Origin: an uncultured Porphyromonadaceae bacterium | Lineage (GTDB): Bacteria > Bacteroidota > Bacteroidia > Bacteroidales > CAMTPD01 | Direction of reading: 5' to 3' | NCBI GenBank assembly: GCA_947074265.1 | Contig: CAMTPD010000114.1 | Location: forward strand, 1 to 5,884 | DNA: 5,884 bases | Shown: positions 1 to 5,854 of the stretch, one piece after another | Layout of the letters: each line of letters begins with the position of its first letter | Numbering within the stretch: the first letter of the stretch is position 1 | Made by a program: the position numbers and the translations under genes | Notes under the pieces: generated by a model | The model's input: the letters and a program-made list of their open reading frames with translations, nothing else | Database searches by the model: none | What the model was told of the DNA's origin: nothing

Positions 1-7
1 ACCTGTC

Positions 8-769
8 ATGAAAAAGACTATTTTGATTACCGGAGCAACTTCGGGTATTGGAGAAGCAACAGCGATACGCTTTGCTCAAGAAGGACACAGATTAATTCTT
101 ACCGGTCGCAGAGCAGAGCGCTTGGCTAAATTGGCAGCTTCGCTCAGACAAAATTACAACTGCGAGGTGTTACCTATGGCGTTTGACGTAAGAGATAAAG
201 ACCGTGTTCACCATACGCTTTCCTCATTGGCTATAAATGGAGAAATCATTGATGTACTGATCAACAATGCCGGATTGGCAAGTGGTCTTTCTCCGATACA
301 AAGTGGAGACTTGGATGACTGGGATGTAATGATTGATACCAACCTCAAAGGTTTGCTTTATGTAACACGTGTGATTGCACCCATGATGGTAAAACAAGGT
401 TTTGGACATATCATCAATGTGTGTTCGATAGCCGGAGTACAAAACTATCCGAATGGCAACGTATACTGTGCAACCAAACATGCTGTGGCTTCCCTTACCG
501 AAACCATGCGTATGGATTTAAATGCCAGTGGTATCAAAGTATCGCAAGTGCTTCCGGGTGCCGTAGAAACAGAGTTCTCGCTCGTTCGTTTCAAGGGTGA
601 TGAAGACAAAGCTCATAAAGTATATGAAGGTTTCGAACCGCTTTCGGGAGCAGACGTTGCCGATGCCATTCATTACATGGTACAAGCTCCGGCTCATGTC
701 AACATCAGTGATTTGATGATTCTTCCTGCTGCACAGGCCTCTTCTACGATCTTCAAACGTAAACAATAA
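8..769 (+). CDS. YdfG-like SDR family NADP-dependent oxidoreductase
   Basis: A 253-residue classical short-chain dehydrogenase, the usual length for the family, expected to be a cytosolic NAD(P)H-dependent alcohol/ketone oxidoreductase. The Rossmann fold opens with TGATSGIG (residues 8-15); two arginines after the second strand (R34, R35) favour NADP over NAD. NNAG is at 86-89. The catalytic residues are N112, S140, Y153 and K157 (YCATK). The stretch around residues 183-200 (PGAVETEFSLVRFKGD) resembles E. coli YdfG, which oxidises L-allo-threonine, serine and 3-hydroxy acids; that substrate is inferred from similarity, not shown. The ATG lies only 7 bases into the window, so promoter and upstream neighbours are not visible. 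Stop is TAA. It is the first visible gene of a tight operon: the next gene starts 7 bp downstream. Family assignment is firm; substrate is uncertain. Confidence 0.93.
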   Translation: MKKTILITGATSGIGEATAIRFAQEGHRLILTGRRAERLAKLAASLRQNYNCEVLPMAFDVRDKDRVHHTLSSLAINGEIIDVLINNAGLASGLSPIQSGDLDDWDVMIDTNLKGLLYVTRVIAPMMVKQGFGHIINVCSIAGVQNYPNGNVYCATKHAVASLTETMRMDLNASGIKVSQVLPGAVETEFSLVRFKGDEDKAHKVYEGFEPLSGADVADAIHYMVQAPAHVNISDLMILPAAQASSTIFKRKQ

Positions 770-776
770 AAAGCTC

Positions 777-1667
777 ATGCCTACTAAAAGAGTATTGGTA
801 GTCGGCGCAAATGGATTTGTAGGTCGACAAGTGCTTCTGGCTTTGGAGAAACTGAATTACGATTTGTATGCTACTTCCCATCATGAAGACATCGATCCGC
901 AAGGTGAACACCATTTCATTCAATGCGATCTGAGCAGCGAAGAGGAAACCGAGAAATTGATCAACAACATTCAGCCGCATATCATTATCAATGCGGCCGC
1001 ATTGTCGGCCGTTGACTTTTGCGAAACACATCAAGATATGGCACAACGTATCAATGTGGGAGCAGTAAAGCAAATGGCTCAATATTGTAAGATCACTAAA
1101 AACAGACTCATACACATTTCTACCGATTTTGTATTTGACGGAAAAACAGACCAGCTATACAATGAGGATGACGATAAAAATCCGGTCAATTTCTACGGAC
1201 AAACCAAGTCGGATAGCGAAGACCTCGTTATGGAAATGTGCAAATCATATGCCATTGTACGCGTGGTGGTAGTCTATGGAACTCCACTTCCGGGGCAACA
1301 CTCCAACATTGTACAGCTTGTCAAAAACCGACTTGAAGCAGGCGATCCCGTACGTGTCGTAAATGATCAGTACCGTACACCTACTTATGTAGGCGATATC
1401 GTAAAAGGAATTGCGTCTCTTCTCGAAAGCAAACAAAACGGTATTTTCCACCTTTGCGGAAAGGACTACATGAGTATTGCTGATATTGCTTTTAAAGTGG
1501 CTGCACACTTCGGACTCGACAGCTCGCTGATAGAGCCTGTAAGTACGGCTGAGATGAAAGAGAAAACACCTCGCCCTCAGTACAGCGGACTTTCGATCAA
1601 GAAAGCACAGGAGATACTCAACTATGAGCCTTTATCTTTCGATCAAGGACTTTTTAAAATACAATAA
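777..1667 (+). CDS. RmlD-like extended SDR (sugar-nucleotide reductase family)
   Basis: A 296-residue extended SDR resembling dTDP-4-dehydrorhamnose reductase (RmlD), which reduces the 4-keto sugar nucleotide in dTDP-rhamnose synthesis. The N-terminal nucleotide-binding motif is GANGFVG (residues 10-16). NAAALSAVDFCE (72-83) matches the RmlD-type NAAAYTAVDxAE segment. The catalytic part shows STDFVFDG (115-122) and YGQTK (Y140, K144). The C-terminal substrate half has DQYRTPTYVGDI (197-208) and RPQYSGL (266-272), both typical of RmlD. Length fits the family (about 290). No rmlA, rmlB or rmlC is adjacent, so a role in rhamnose synthesis is not supported by context; many Bacteroidota carry stand-alone RmlD-like SDRs of unknown substrate. 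It lies 7 bp after the upstream SDR and 9 bp before the DUF3810 gene, so the three are probably co-transcribed. No Shine-Dalgarno precedes the ATG. Confidence 0.88.
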   Translation: MPTKRVLVVGANGFVGRQVLLALEKLNYDLYATSHHEDIDPQGEHHFIQCDLSSEEETEKLINNIQPHIIINAAALSAVDFCETHQDMAQRINVGAVKQMAQYCKITKNRLIHISTDFVFDGKTDQLYNEDDDKNPVNFYGQTKSDSEDLVMEMCKSYAIVRVVVVYGTPLPGQHSNIVQLVKNRLEAGDPVRVVNDQYRTPTYVGDIVKGIASLLESKQNGIFHLCGKDYMSIADIAFKVAAHFGLDSSLIEPVSTAEMKEKTPRPQYSGLSIKKAQEILNYEPLSFDQGLFKIQ

Positions 1668-1676
1668 CACAACCCA

Positions 1677-2768
1677 ATGTCAACAGGTATAAAACCATAT
1701 AAAAAACGACTTATTGCACTAGCCATTTCAGTTTTAGTACTTATCATAGTTGAAGTTTGTAAACGCAATACTGCTTTTGCCGATACGTATTTCACAAGCG
1801 TATATCGCTGCATTATGGTAGTACTCAATGGCATGTCGTCGGTATTTTCGTTTTCACTATACGATGTGTTTATCCTTGTTGGCATTGTGTTTATCTGTTG
1901 GCAGGTTTCTTTCTTTTTCAGAAAGAAATGGATTGCCCCACTGCTTAATCTGAGTTTGTTTGGAGTAGGACTCATGCTCTTTTTCGAATTGTCATGGGGT
2001 ATCAACTATTTCTCGTCCGACTTCTTTACTCGAAACAACATTGCTCGAAGTGCACCCGACTCTACGGCCTACAAGTCGTACGTAACCGATTATGTCGGAA
2101 CCATGAATCATGCGTTTCAACACTTAGATACCACACAAATAGATTCTATTGACACGTGGTTAAAGGAAACCTTCGACTATAAGAAAAGAACATTAAGCAT
2201 TCTTACTCAAAACGGTTACAAGAAACTAAACAAAGAGTTTATCATCAACACGATCCCCTATTCGGCACGTGCCAAACAAATGCTTTTCGGAGACACATAT
2301 GCCGGCATGGGGATATTAGGATACTATGGTCCTTTCTTTTCAGAAGCACATCTAAATCCGAATCTGTTGCCACATCAGATTCCATTTACGTATGCGCATG
2401 AGATGGCTCATCTGGCCGGTATTACCAGTGAGGCCGAGGCCAACTTCTATGCTTTCAAGATCTTATCCGACACAAACGATAACGCCCTTCGCTTTTCGGC
2501 CTACTATACACTCTTGCCGCATTTGCTCAACAATGCAGCCCAATGCATGAGCGAAGAAGAATACAAAATACTCGTCGACTCTATCGATCCCAATATTCTT
2601 AGCATATATCGTCATACACGTACACATTGGGATCTGCTTTATTCACCTCTCATTGGTGACATACAAGCCTATGTCTACAATTTTTATTTGCAAGGGAATA
2701 ATATCCCCTCCGGACTTCGAAACTATTCGGAAGTAGTAGAATTACTTGTATCTACGAATAGCAAATAA
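1677..2768 (+). CDS. DUF3810-type membrane protein with HExxH motif
   Basis: A 363-residue inner-membrane protein matching my recollection of the DUF3810 family, which has no established function. Three hydrophobic segments are visible near the N-terminus (about residues 11-27, 63-81 and 88-105), followed by WGINY (107-111) and a long, mostly soluble region. At 241-245 is HEMAH, the zinc-metallopeptidase HExxH signature, followed by ITSEAEANFYAF (249-260), where E252 or E254 could be the third zinc ligand as in gluzincins. DTYAGMGILGYYGPF (206-220) precedes it. A membrane-anchored zinc peptidase is therefore a reasonable inference, but the substrate is unknown. It is the last gene of the three-gene operon, starting 9 bp after the RmlD-like gene. 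The TAA stop abuts a hairpin that probably serves the convergent gene. The basic N-terminus (KPYKKR) suggests a cytoplasmic N-end under the positive-inside rule. Confidence 0.85.
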   Translation: MSTGIKPYKKRLIALAISVLVLIIVEVCKRNTAFADTYFTSVYRCIMVVLNGMSSVFSFSLYDVFILVGIVFICWQVSFFFRKKWIAPLLNLSLFGVGLMLFFELSWGINYFSSDFFTRNNIARSAPDSTAYKSYVTDYVGTMNHAFQHLDTTQIDSIDTWLKETFDYKKRTLSILTQNGYKKLNKEFIINTIPYSARAKQMLFGDTYAGMGILGYYGPFFSEAHLNPNLLPHQIPFTYAHEMAHLAGITSEAEANFYAFKILSDTNDNALRFSAYYTLLPHLLNNAAQCMSEEEYKILVDSIDPNILSIYRHTRTHWDLLYSPLIGDIQAYVYNFYLQGNNIPSGLRNYSEVVELLVSTNSK

Positions 2769-2807
2769 AAAATCGTCCCGCACGCATTTACTGCATACAG
2801 GACGATT
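2767..2807 (-). terminator. Intrinsic terminator of the leftward Spy/CpxP-like gene
   Basis: AATCGTCC (2771-2778) pairs perfectly with GGACGATT (2800-2807) around a 21-nt loop. Read leftward, the stem runs straight into a U-tract (the A-run at 2767-2772 on the plus strand), as expected for an intrinsic terminator of the gene ending at 2865. Read rightward, the hairpin is followed by ACATAAATTATT, which is not a U-run, so it would be a weaker terminator for the DUF3810 operon. The U-tract overlaps that operon's TAA stop, so the convergent transcripts share this site. Bases 2808-2864 between hairpin and gene show nothing else. Confidence 0.7.
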
Positions 2808-2864
2808 ACATAAATTATTAACAACTACAAAAAATCGATTTAGTCTTGGATCGTATCGGATATC

Positions 2865-3302
2865 TTATTTTCCCGATTCACCTGCTACAAGTTTTTCGAG
2901 AAATTGTGTATACTGTTCAGGAGTGAGCACTTGCTTTATTTGTTGCAAGTCTTGCTGTACCATATCTGATTTCGTTTTTTGCAATCGCTGTATTTGCTGC
3001 ACATAATAGTTGATCGAGTCATTCACGGCTTTTTGATTTACGCGACCTTGTTGAGCAACGTTATCCCATTGTGACTCTTGTTGTTTTGATAGATTCAACG
3101 AAGATCTTGCATGGCGATGCCAATCATGATCCATCCAATAGCCATCCATCATACCTGGCCCCATGTAATAACCACCGTTGCCACCCCACATCATTCCGGG
3201 ACCCATATAATAACCGTTGTTACCACTTTGCCATCTGTCTTGAGCCGATGCCGAAACTACTATTGCACTAAATAAAACAACGCTTAAAAGGAACTTTTTC
3301 AT
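2865..3302 (-). CDS. Small periplasmic Spy/CpxP-like protein with Met/His-rich repeat
   Basis: A 145-residue protein with a clear signal peptide (MKKFLLSVVLFSAIVVSASA, residues 1-20), so exported to the periplasm. I chose the ATG at 3300-3302 because it gives a standard Lys-Lys signal peptide; an ATG two codons upstream (3306-3308) is also possible, while a start at 3338 would put 12 extra residues ahead of it. The mature N-terminus has two 14-residue tandem units beginning GYYMGPGMM (30-43 and 44-57), then DHDWHRH (58-64): seven Met and three His in about 35 residues, suggesting copper or other soft-metal binding. The rest is helical and Gln-rich, with LSKQQ (71-75) and LTPEQ (126-130), resembling the LTxxQ motifs of Spy/CpxP chaperones and CnrX-like metal-resistance proteins. 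That family placement is by motif only. The stop is TAA, followed by an intrinsic terminator. It stands alone, convergent with the upstream operon and divergent from the next gene. Confidence 0.78.
   Translation of the reverse strand: MKKFLLSVVLFSAIVVSASAQDRWQSGNNGYYMGPGMMWGGNGGYYMGPGMMDGYWMDHDWHRHARSSLNLSKQQESQWDNVAQQGRVNQKAVNDSINYYVQQIQRLQKTKSDMVQQDLQQIKQVLTPEQYTQFLEKLVAGESGK
3132..3215 (-). repeat. Two 42-bp in-frame tandem units within the Spy-like gene
   Basis: Bases 3215-3174 and 3173-3132 encode two consecutive 14-residue units, both starting GYYMGPGMM and then diverging (WGGNG versus DGYWM). The nine-residue core is identical in protein but differs at several synonymous positions in DNA, so this is not a very recent slippage duplication. 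Conservation of the peptide despite silent changes suggests that the Met/Tyr/Gly pattern is selected. Confidence 0.8.
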
Positions 3303-3528
3303 AATCATACTACTTAATTCAACATCACTAAAGTTCACTATCGTTTATAAAACCAATTTCTGCTTCTTTTGCTTATAAAGACCCAATCTATTAGAGTTTT
3401 TTAAATGTTTAATAACGATTCGTTCACATATCAACATTTATATTTACGGCCTACTTCACTAAAACAGATCTTCCTATTTCACCTTCAATGAGTTAGAAAA
3501 AAGTTTCACAACAGATAAACATTCTGAG

Positions 3529-3536
3529 CAAACTTA
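3529..3536 (-). promoter_or_regulatory. Candidate leftward -7 element (TAAGTTTG)
   Basis: On the minus strand TAAGTTTG matches the Bacteroidota -7 consensus TAnnTTTG at every fixed position. The nearest upstream TTTG lies 25 bp away, longer than the usual spacing of about 19-21 bp, so the -33 element is weak or absent. If used, transcription would start near 3522 and give the Spy/CpxP-like gene a leader of about 220 nt. I found no better promoter closer to that gene. Confidence 0.35.
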
Positions 3537-3569
3537 TTGTTTTTTGCATGGATATATCGAACAAAAAAC

Positions 3570-3602
3570 CTTGTTTGGTTCTGTAACAAAGCTTGTTTGG
3601 TT
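3570..3602. repeat. Direct repeat CTTGTTTGGTT, two copies 22 bp apart
   Basis: CTTGTTTGGTT occurs exactly at 3570-3580 and 3592-3602, a period of 22 bp or about two helical turns, with a degenerate third copy (CTTGCTTTCCA) at 3618-3628. They lie just upstream of the candidate leftward -7 element, roughly -48 to -80 from its predicted start, where activator sites are often found. A binding role is inference; AT-rich DNA yields short repeats by chance, though an 11-mer repeated in helical phase is less expected. Confidence 0.45.
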
Positions 3603-3614
3603 TTTCTAAAAACC
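3599..3614. repeat. Inverted repeat GGTTTTT-CT-AAAAACC
   Basis: GGTTTTT (3599-3605) and AAAAACC (3608-3614) form a perfect 7-bp dyad separated by CT. A second AAAAACC at 3564-3570 could pair with the same GGTTTTT across the direct-repeat block, so two alternative hairpins are possible in RNA. Such a tight dyad is more likely a protein-binding site than a stable RNA hairpin. It belongs to no gene. Confidence 0.4.
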
Positions 3615-3676
3615 TAACTTGCTTTCCAGGAAAAGGATGCATGGTTCTTTTGACTAGCATGCGATAAATTAATTGC

Positions 3677-3699
3677 ATCAGATATATCAGATATATCAA
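3677..3699. repeat. 9-bp tandem repeat ATCAGATAT upstream of the rightward promoter
   Basis: ATCAGATAT occurs twice in tandem (3677-3685 and 3686-3694), followed by a partial third unit ATCAA (3695-3699). Each junction creates the palindrome GATATATC. The block ends about 18 bp before the -33 element of the promoter for the 3776-4264 gene, so it could be an operator or upstream element. This is inferred from position only. Confidence 0.4.
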
Positions 3700-3716
3700 A
3701 TTTTCAAATGCAATAT

Positions 3717-3746
3717 TTTGCAAAAACCGTTTTTTGTTTAATTTTA
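3717..3746 (+). promoter_or_regulatory. Candidate promoter of the rightward 162-residue gene
   Basis: TTTG (3717-3720) and TAATTTTA (3739-3746) are separated by 18 bp. They resemble the Bacteroidota -33/-7 pair TTTG and TAnnTTTG, with one mismatch in the last base of the -7 element and a slightly short spacer. The predicted start, near 3753, leaves a leader of about 20-25 nt before the ATG at 3776. This supports the 3776 start over the upstream ATG at 3734, which would overlap the promoter. Confidence 0.5.
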
Positions 3747-3775
3747 CAGCACAAACTTTTAAATTATTATTTTTC

Positions 3776-4264
3776 ATGGAAACCATCCACGAGCCGCTAA
3801 GTAAGTTTTATTGTGATACTTGCGGAATGCTTATCGATAACCCGGAAGATGTATCTATCGAATGGTTGGAAGATGTAAATAACGTAGGCAAAATCAAAGC
3901 TAAACGTTTTAGACTCGTTCACAACCAAGCTTCATCTCCAAAGAACGGACCCGATGGCTGTAACAAATTATTATCAAACAGCTCTTGCTGCGACAACACA
4001 CTTGATGGCTTCATCGAGTATGCATACGCAGAGCTAATTGAAGACAATGACAATGTTGAAGGAGCACGCTCCGAGTTCTTCGATCTTTTCAGAAGACTTA
4101 CATTGCCTTATTATGAACAGGCTCGTTTCTATGCAAGACAAGCATACGATGACGTTACGGTAGATGACATCAAAAAGTACAGACAAGAGGATCTTTATGA
4201 TTACATCAAAACCTGCTTAAAATCTGATGGAATCGATGTAGACGATGACGAAGACGAAGATTAA
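3776..4264 (+). CDS. Unrecognised 162-residue protein with CxxC pair and acidic tail
   Basis: I do not recognise a named family with confidence. The predicted protein is soluble, with no signal peptide or membrane segment. The N-terminus has FYCDTCG (C13, C16), which with H49 and C62 or C71/C72 could form a small zinc site. The PEDVSIEWLED stretch (23-33) followed by FRLVHNQ (45-51) suggests a compact beta domain. Residues 76-148 look helical, rich in charged and aromatic residues (EYAYAEL, YYEQARFYARQAYDD). The C-terminus (151-162) is almost all Asp/Glu. I chose ATG 3776 because a start at 3734 would add a hydrophobic, AT-encoded leader overlapping the candidate promoter, and the sequence becomes protein-like only from METIHEP. 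It is a single-gene unit: promoter upstream, strong terminator downstream, TAA stop. A nucleic-acid or partner-binding role is only a guess from the Cys pair and acidic tail. Confidence 0.75.
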   Translation: METIHEPLSKFYCDTCGMLIDNPEDVSIEWLEDVNNVGKIKAKRFRLVHNQASSPKNGPDGCNKLLSNSSCCDNTLDGFIEYAYAELIEDNDNVEGARSEFFDLFRRLTLPYYEQARFYARQAYDDVTVDDIKKYRQEDLYDYIKTCLKSDGIDVDDDEDED

Positions 4265-4295
4265 TTGATATAATTCGCAAACGAATATATACAGG

Positions 4296-4342
4296 CATGC
4301 CACCCAAACGACCTAATGGTATTTGGGTGGCATGTTGTTTTT
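4296..4342 (+). terminator. Strong intrinsic terminator after the 162-residue gene
   Basis: CATGCCACCCAAA (4296-4308) pairs perfectly with TTTGGGTGGCATG (4322-4334), a 13-bp stem. The 13-nt loop can fold further through ACC/GGT (4311-4313 with 4318-4320). TTGTTTTT follows immediately, giving a textbook rightward terminator 31 bp after the stop codon. Read leftward, no U-tract follows, but the hairpin sits 18 bp beyond the GH30 stop and could also contribute to ending that convergent transcript. Confidence 0.9.
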
Positions 4343-4352
4343 GGAATACAAG

Positions 4353-5795
4353 CTAAAGAGGAATCACAAAGGTTGTAAGGCTCTGCTCCGGTGCGGTATA
4401 TACCCACTCAGATCCTCGGTCTTGAATATCCGGATAGATAAGTTTGCAATCTTCTTGTGCCGAAGTACGATAAGCTCTTGGATAATCTCGAGGAAATATG
4501 CCTTCTATGCATGTGGTATACTGTTTAGGAACCGTATCGGTATTTACCACCGCAACAACCAACTCTTTCTTATCGGGACTTATTGCCGCCAATACCTGAG
4601 GCTGATCTGCATCAAGCATCGTATAGCCTTGCTTAAAGAACGACGTTATTTGTTTGCGCACGTAATAATTCTTTATAACCTCATAGTCGTGCGTTGTAAA
4701 ATTCCCCCTCAATTGGCACCATTCGTTGTTGTGCTCTTCCATCATTTGCCAATCGAGCCATGCTTGAGGCTGCATGATCTTCATGTCGTCAAACAGTTTT
4801 TGTGTGAGCAATAGATTACTTTGCAAACCCGATCCACCACTAGGACCTGTCTCCGACTGCCAAAATGGAATCTTCCTTCCTTCAATAAGTTTATACAATT
4901 CTTCGCGCTCAGCATTGGTACCCGAATAGGTATGCGTATTAAACTGTCCGAGTTTGGAGAATATATCCCCTGCCTCGTCATAAGCTTTTACAATCTTGAT
5001 AGCCGATGCCAGATTGGTTTCGTCAGAGGCAGCCAACACGATATTGTTCAATCCGGCCTTCTTTAGCTTGGGCTACAACTTACGGATGATTGCTATCTGG
5101 GTAGCCGGATCAAAATGACACCCCTCCTGCGAACCTTGATTGTTCCAGTAGCTAGATAGAGATTCATTGAATGGCTCAAGCGTTTTAAACTCGATTCCAA
5201 AAACCTCTTTATAATGCTTACACACCTCGATGAGATAATCACAAAACGCATCGTAGTATTCAGGACGCAGATTGTCTTTCGACGGATCATCGTGTCCTGC
5301 CGCACAACCGCTATATGTCATCCAATAGGGCGGAGAATTTGAAAAAGCTTCAAACACAGCATCTGGTCGAAGTTCTTTGATCTTGAGCATCACTTTACGT
5401 TGCCCTTCATCCGCACTCCAATTCATCGCACTATCGGGATGCGGCAAGAAACCCTCCATCTCGGCACGCTTGCCTTTACCTTTCACCATGTGTCCATCGG
5501 TATGCGACGGATCATCCCCTCCGCCAATGTTGTATCGAAAGATATTCATATTGAGACCTTCGGGACTCACTATTAGATTTACAATTTCGTCTATTTGGCT
5601 GTCGTCCCAGTTTCCCACTTGAGCGGCCCACCAACAAAGCGAACTACCCCACCCTTCGATGGTTTGTTTAGGCTTGTTGGTATTGATACGTACGGTAGCT
5701 TTTGGAGGAGATTGCGTTGCTGCTTGCGCTAGTGCAAAAAAAGGCAGCATACATAGAAGAAAGAGCGGATACATCCGCCTCGTGTGTTTTCGCAT
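4353..5795 (-). pseudogene. GH30 family glycoside hydrolase interrupted by an in-frame amber codon
   Basis: A secreted GH30 glycosidase of 480 codons in one uninterrupted frame except for TAG at codon 241. Residues 1-24 are a signal peptide (basic MRKHTRR, then a Leu/Phe-rich core ending ALAQ); M8 is an alternative start. The (beta/alpha)8 barrel begins near TIEGWGSSLCWWA (45-57). RYNIGGGDD (87-95), FSNSPPYWMT (151-160) and LEPFNES (206-212) are GH30 hallmarks, with E211 the predicted acid/base. After the amber codon, SDETN (257-261), FNTHTYSG (285-292) and WQSETGPSG (312-320) follow, with E315 the predicted nucleophile. The C-terminal beta domain (about 398-480) ends in TTFVIPL. GWGSSLCWWA recalls the beta-1,6-galactanase branch (GH30_5-like), but that substrate is inference. 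Either half alone lacks one catalytic Glu. Everything else is intact, so the lesion is recent, a sequencing error, or read through. A candidate promoter lies upstream; the terminal stop is also TAG. Confidence 0.85.
5073..5075 (-). other. In-frame amber (TAG) codon inside the GH30 gene
   Basis: On the minus strand the reading is IIRKL, TAG, PKLKKAGLNNIV, with the frame unchanged on both sides, so no indel is needed. One substitution would restore a sense codon; CAG (Gln) by a C-to-T transition is the simplest ancestor, with Lys, Glu, Tyr or Trp also one change away. The base after the stop is C, generally a poor termination context. Seven codons downstream a TTG (5049-5051) is preceded by AAGAAGG, which resembles a Shine-Dalgarno, but Bacteroidota rarely use these. 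Confidence 0.9.
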
Positions 5796-5822
5796 AGTAT
5801 AATGTATTACAAAGGTTTGCCA

Positions 5823-5854
5823 TAAATATAATACGTTTCGATCAGAACAACAAA
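5823..5854 (-). promoter_or_regulatory. Candidate promoter of the GH30 gene
   Basis: On the minus strand TTTG (5854-5851) is followed after 20 bp by TATATTTA (5830-5823). This matches the Bacteroidota -33/-7 pattern with correct spacing and one mismatch in the final base of TAnnTTTG. Transcription would begin near 5815, about 20 nt before the ATG at 5795. A second partial -7 match (AACCTTTG) lies closer to the gene but lacks a properly spaced -33. No SusC/SusD gene or regulator is visible upstream in the remaining 30 bases. Confidence 0.5.

Larger units (their letters stand above)
3303..3775. other. AT-rich divergent intergenic region (473 bp)
   Basis: No convincing gene lies between the divergent starts at 3302 (leftward) and 3776 (rightward). 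The only sizeable open frame (3493-3786, leftward) has low-complexity, poorly codon-like content and runs over the promoter of the rightward gene, so I do not call it. Visible contents: a candidate leftward -7 element at 3529-3536, direct repeats at 3570-3602, an inverted repeat at 3599-3614, a 9-bp tandem repeat at 3677-3699 and a rightward promoter at 3717-3746. Within the leftward leader there is a possible stem of AAATGTT (3403-3409) with AACATTT (3433-3439), enclosing a small AACG/CGTT stem. The length and structure suggest regulatory content or an unannotated small RNA, but neither can be established from sequence alone. Confidence 0.6.

Noticed and set aside
3303..3338. Upstream start for the Spy-like protein at 3338
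   Set aside because: It would place 12 polar residues (including Asp and Glu) ahead of a normal Lys-Lys signal peptide; the ATG at 3302 gives a standard export signal.
3570..3699. CRISPR array or phage-type attachment repeats
   Set aside because: The repeats are 9-11 bp with irregular spacing, no conserved spacers, no cas or integrase gene; too short for either.
3734..3775. Upstream ATG at 3734 for the 162-residue protein
   Set aside because: The added 14 residues come from the AT-rich promoter region, and the candidate -7 element lies downstream of that ATG.
3493..3786. 97-codon leftward open frame in the intergenic region
   Set aside because: Low-complexity Ile/Leu/Lys-rich product with no recognisable motif; it runs across the rightward promoter and into the 162-residue gene. 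It is most likely chance openness in AT-rich DNA.
4323..4814. 163-codon rightward open frame opposite the GH30 gene
   Set aside because: It is antisense to GH30 coding sequence with clear family motifs, begins inside the terminator hairpin, and its Arg/Cys/His-rich product looks like a reverse-frame shadow.
5049..5075. Separate second GH30 gene starting at TTG after reinitiation
   Set aside because: An AAGAAGG precedes the TTG, but the product would be half a barrel without signal peptide or acid/base Glu. Continuous family homology across the stop is better explained by one interrupted gene.
5052..5075. Frameshift or programmed frameshift in the GH30 gene
   Set aside because: Both halves are in the same frame with exactly seven sense codons between the TAG and the TTG, so no shift is required.
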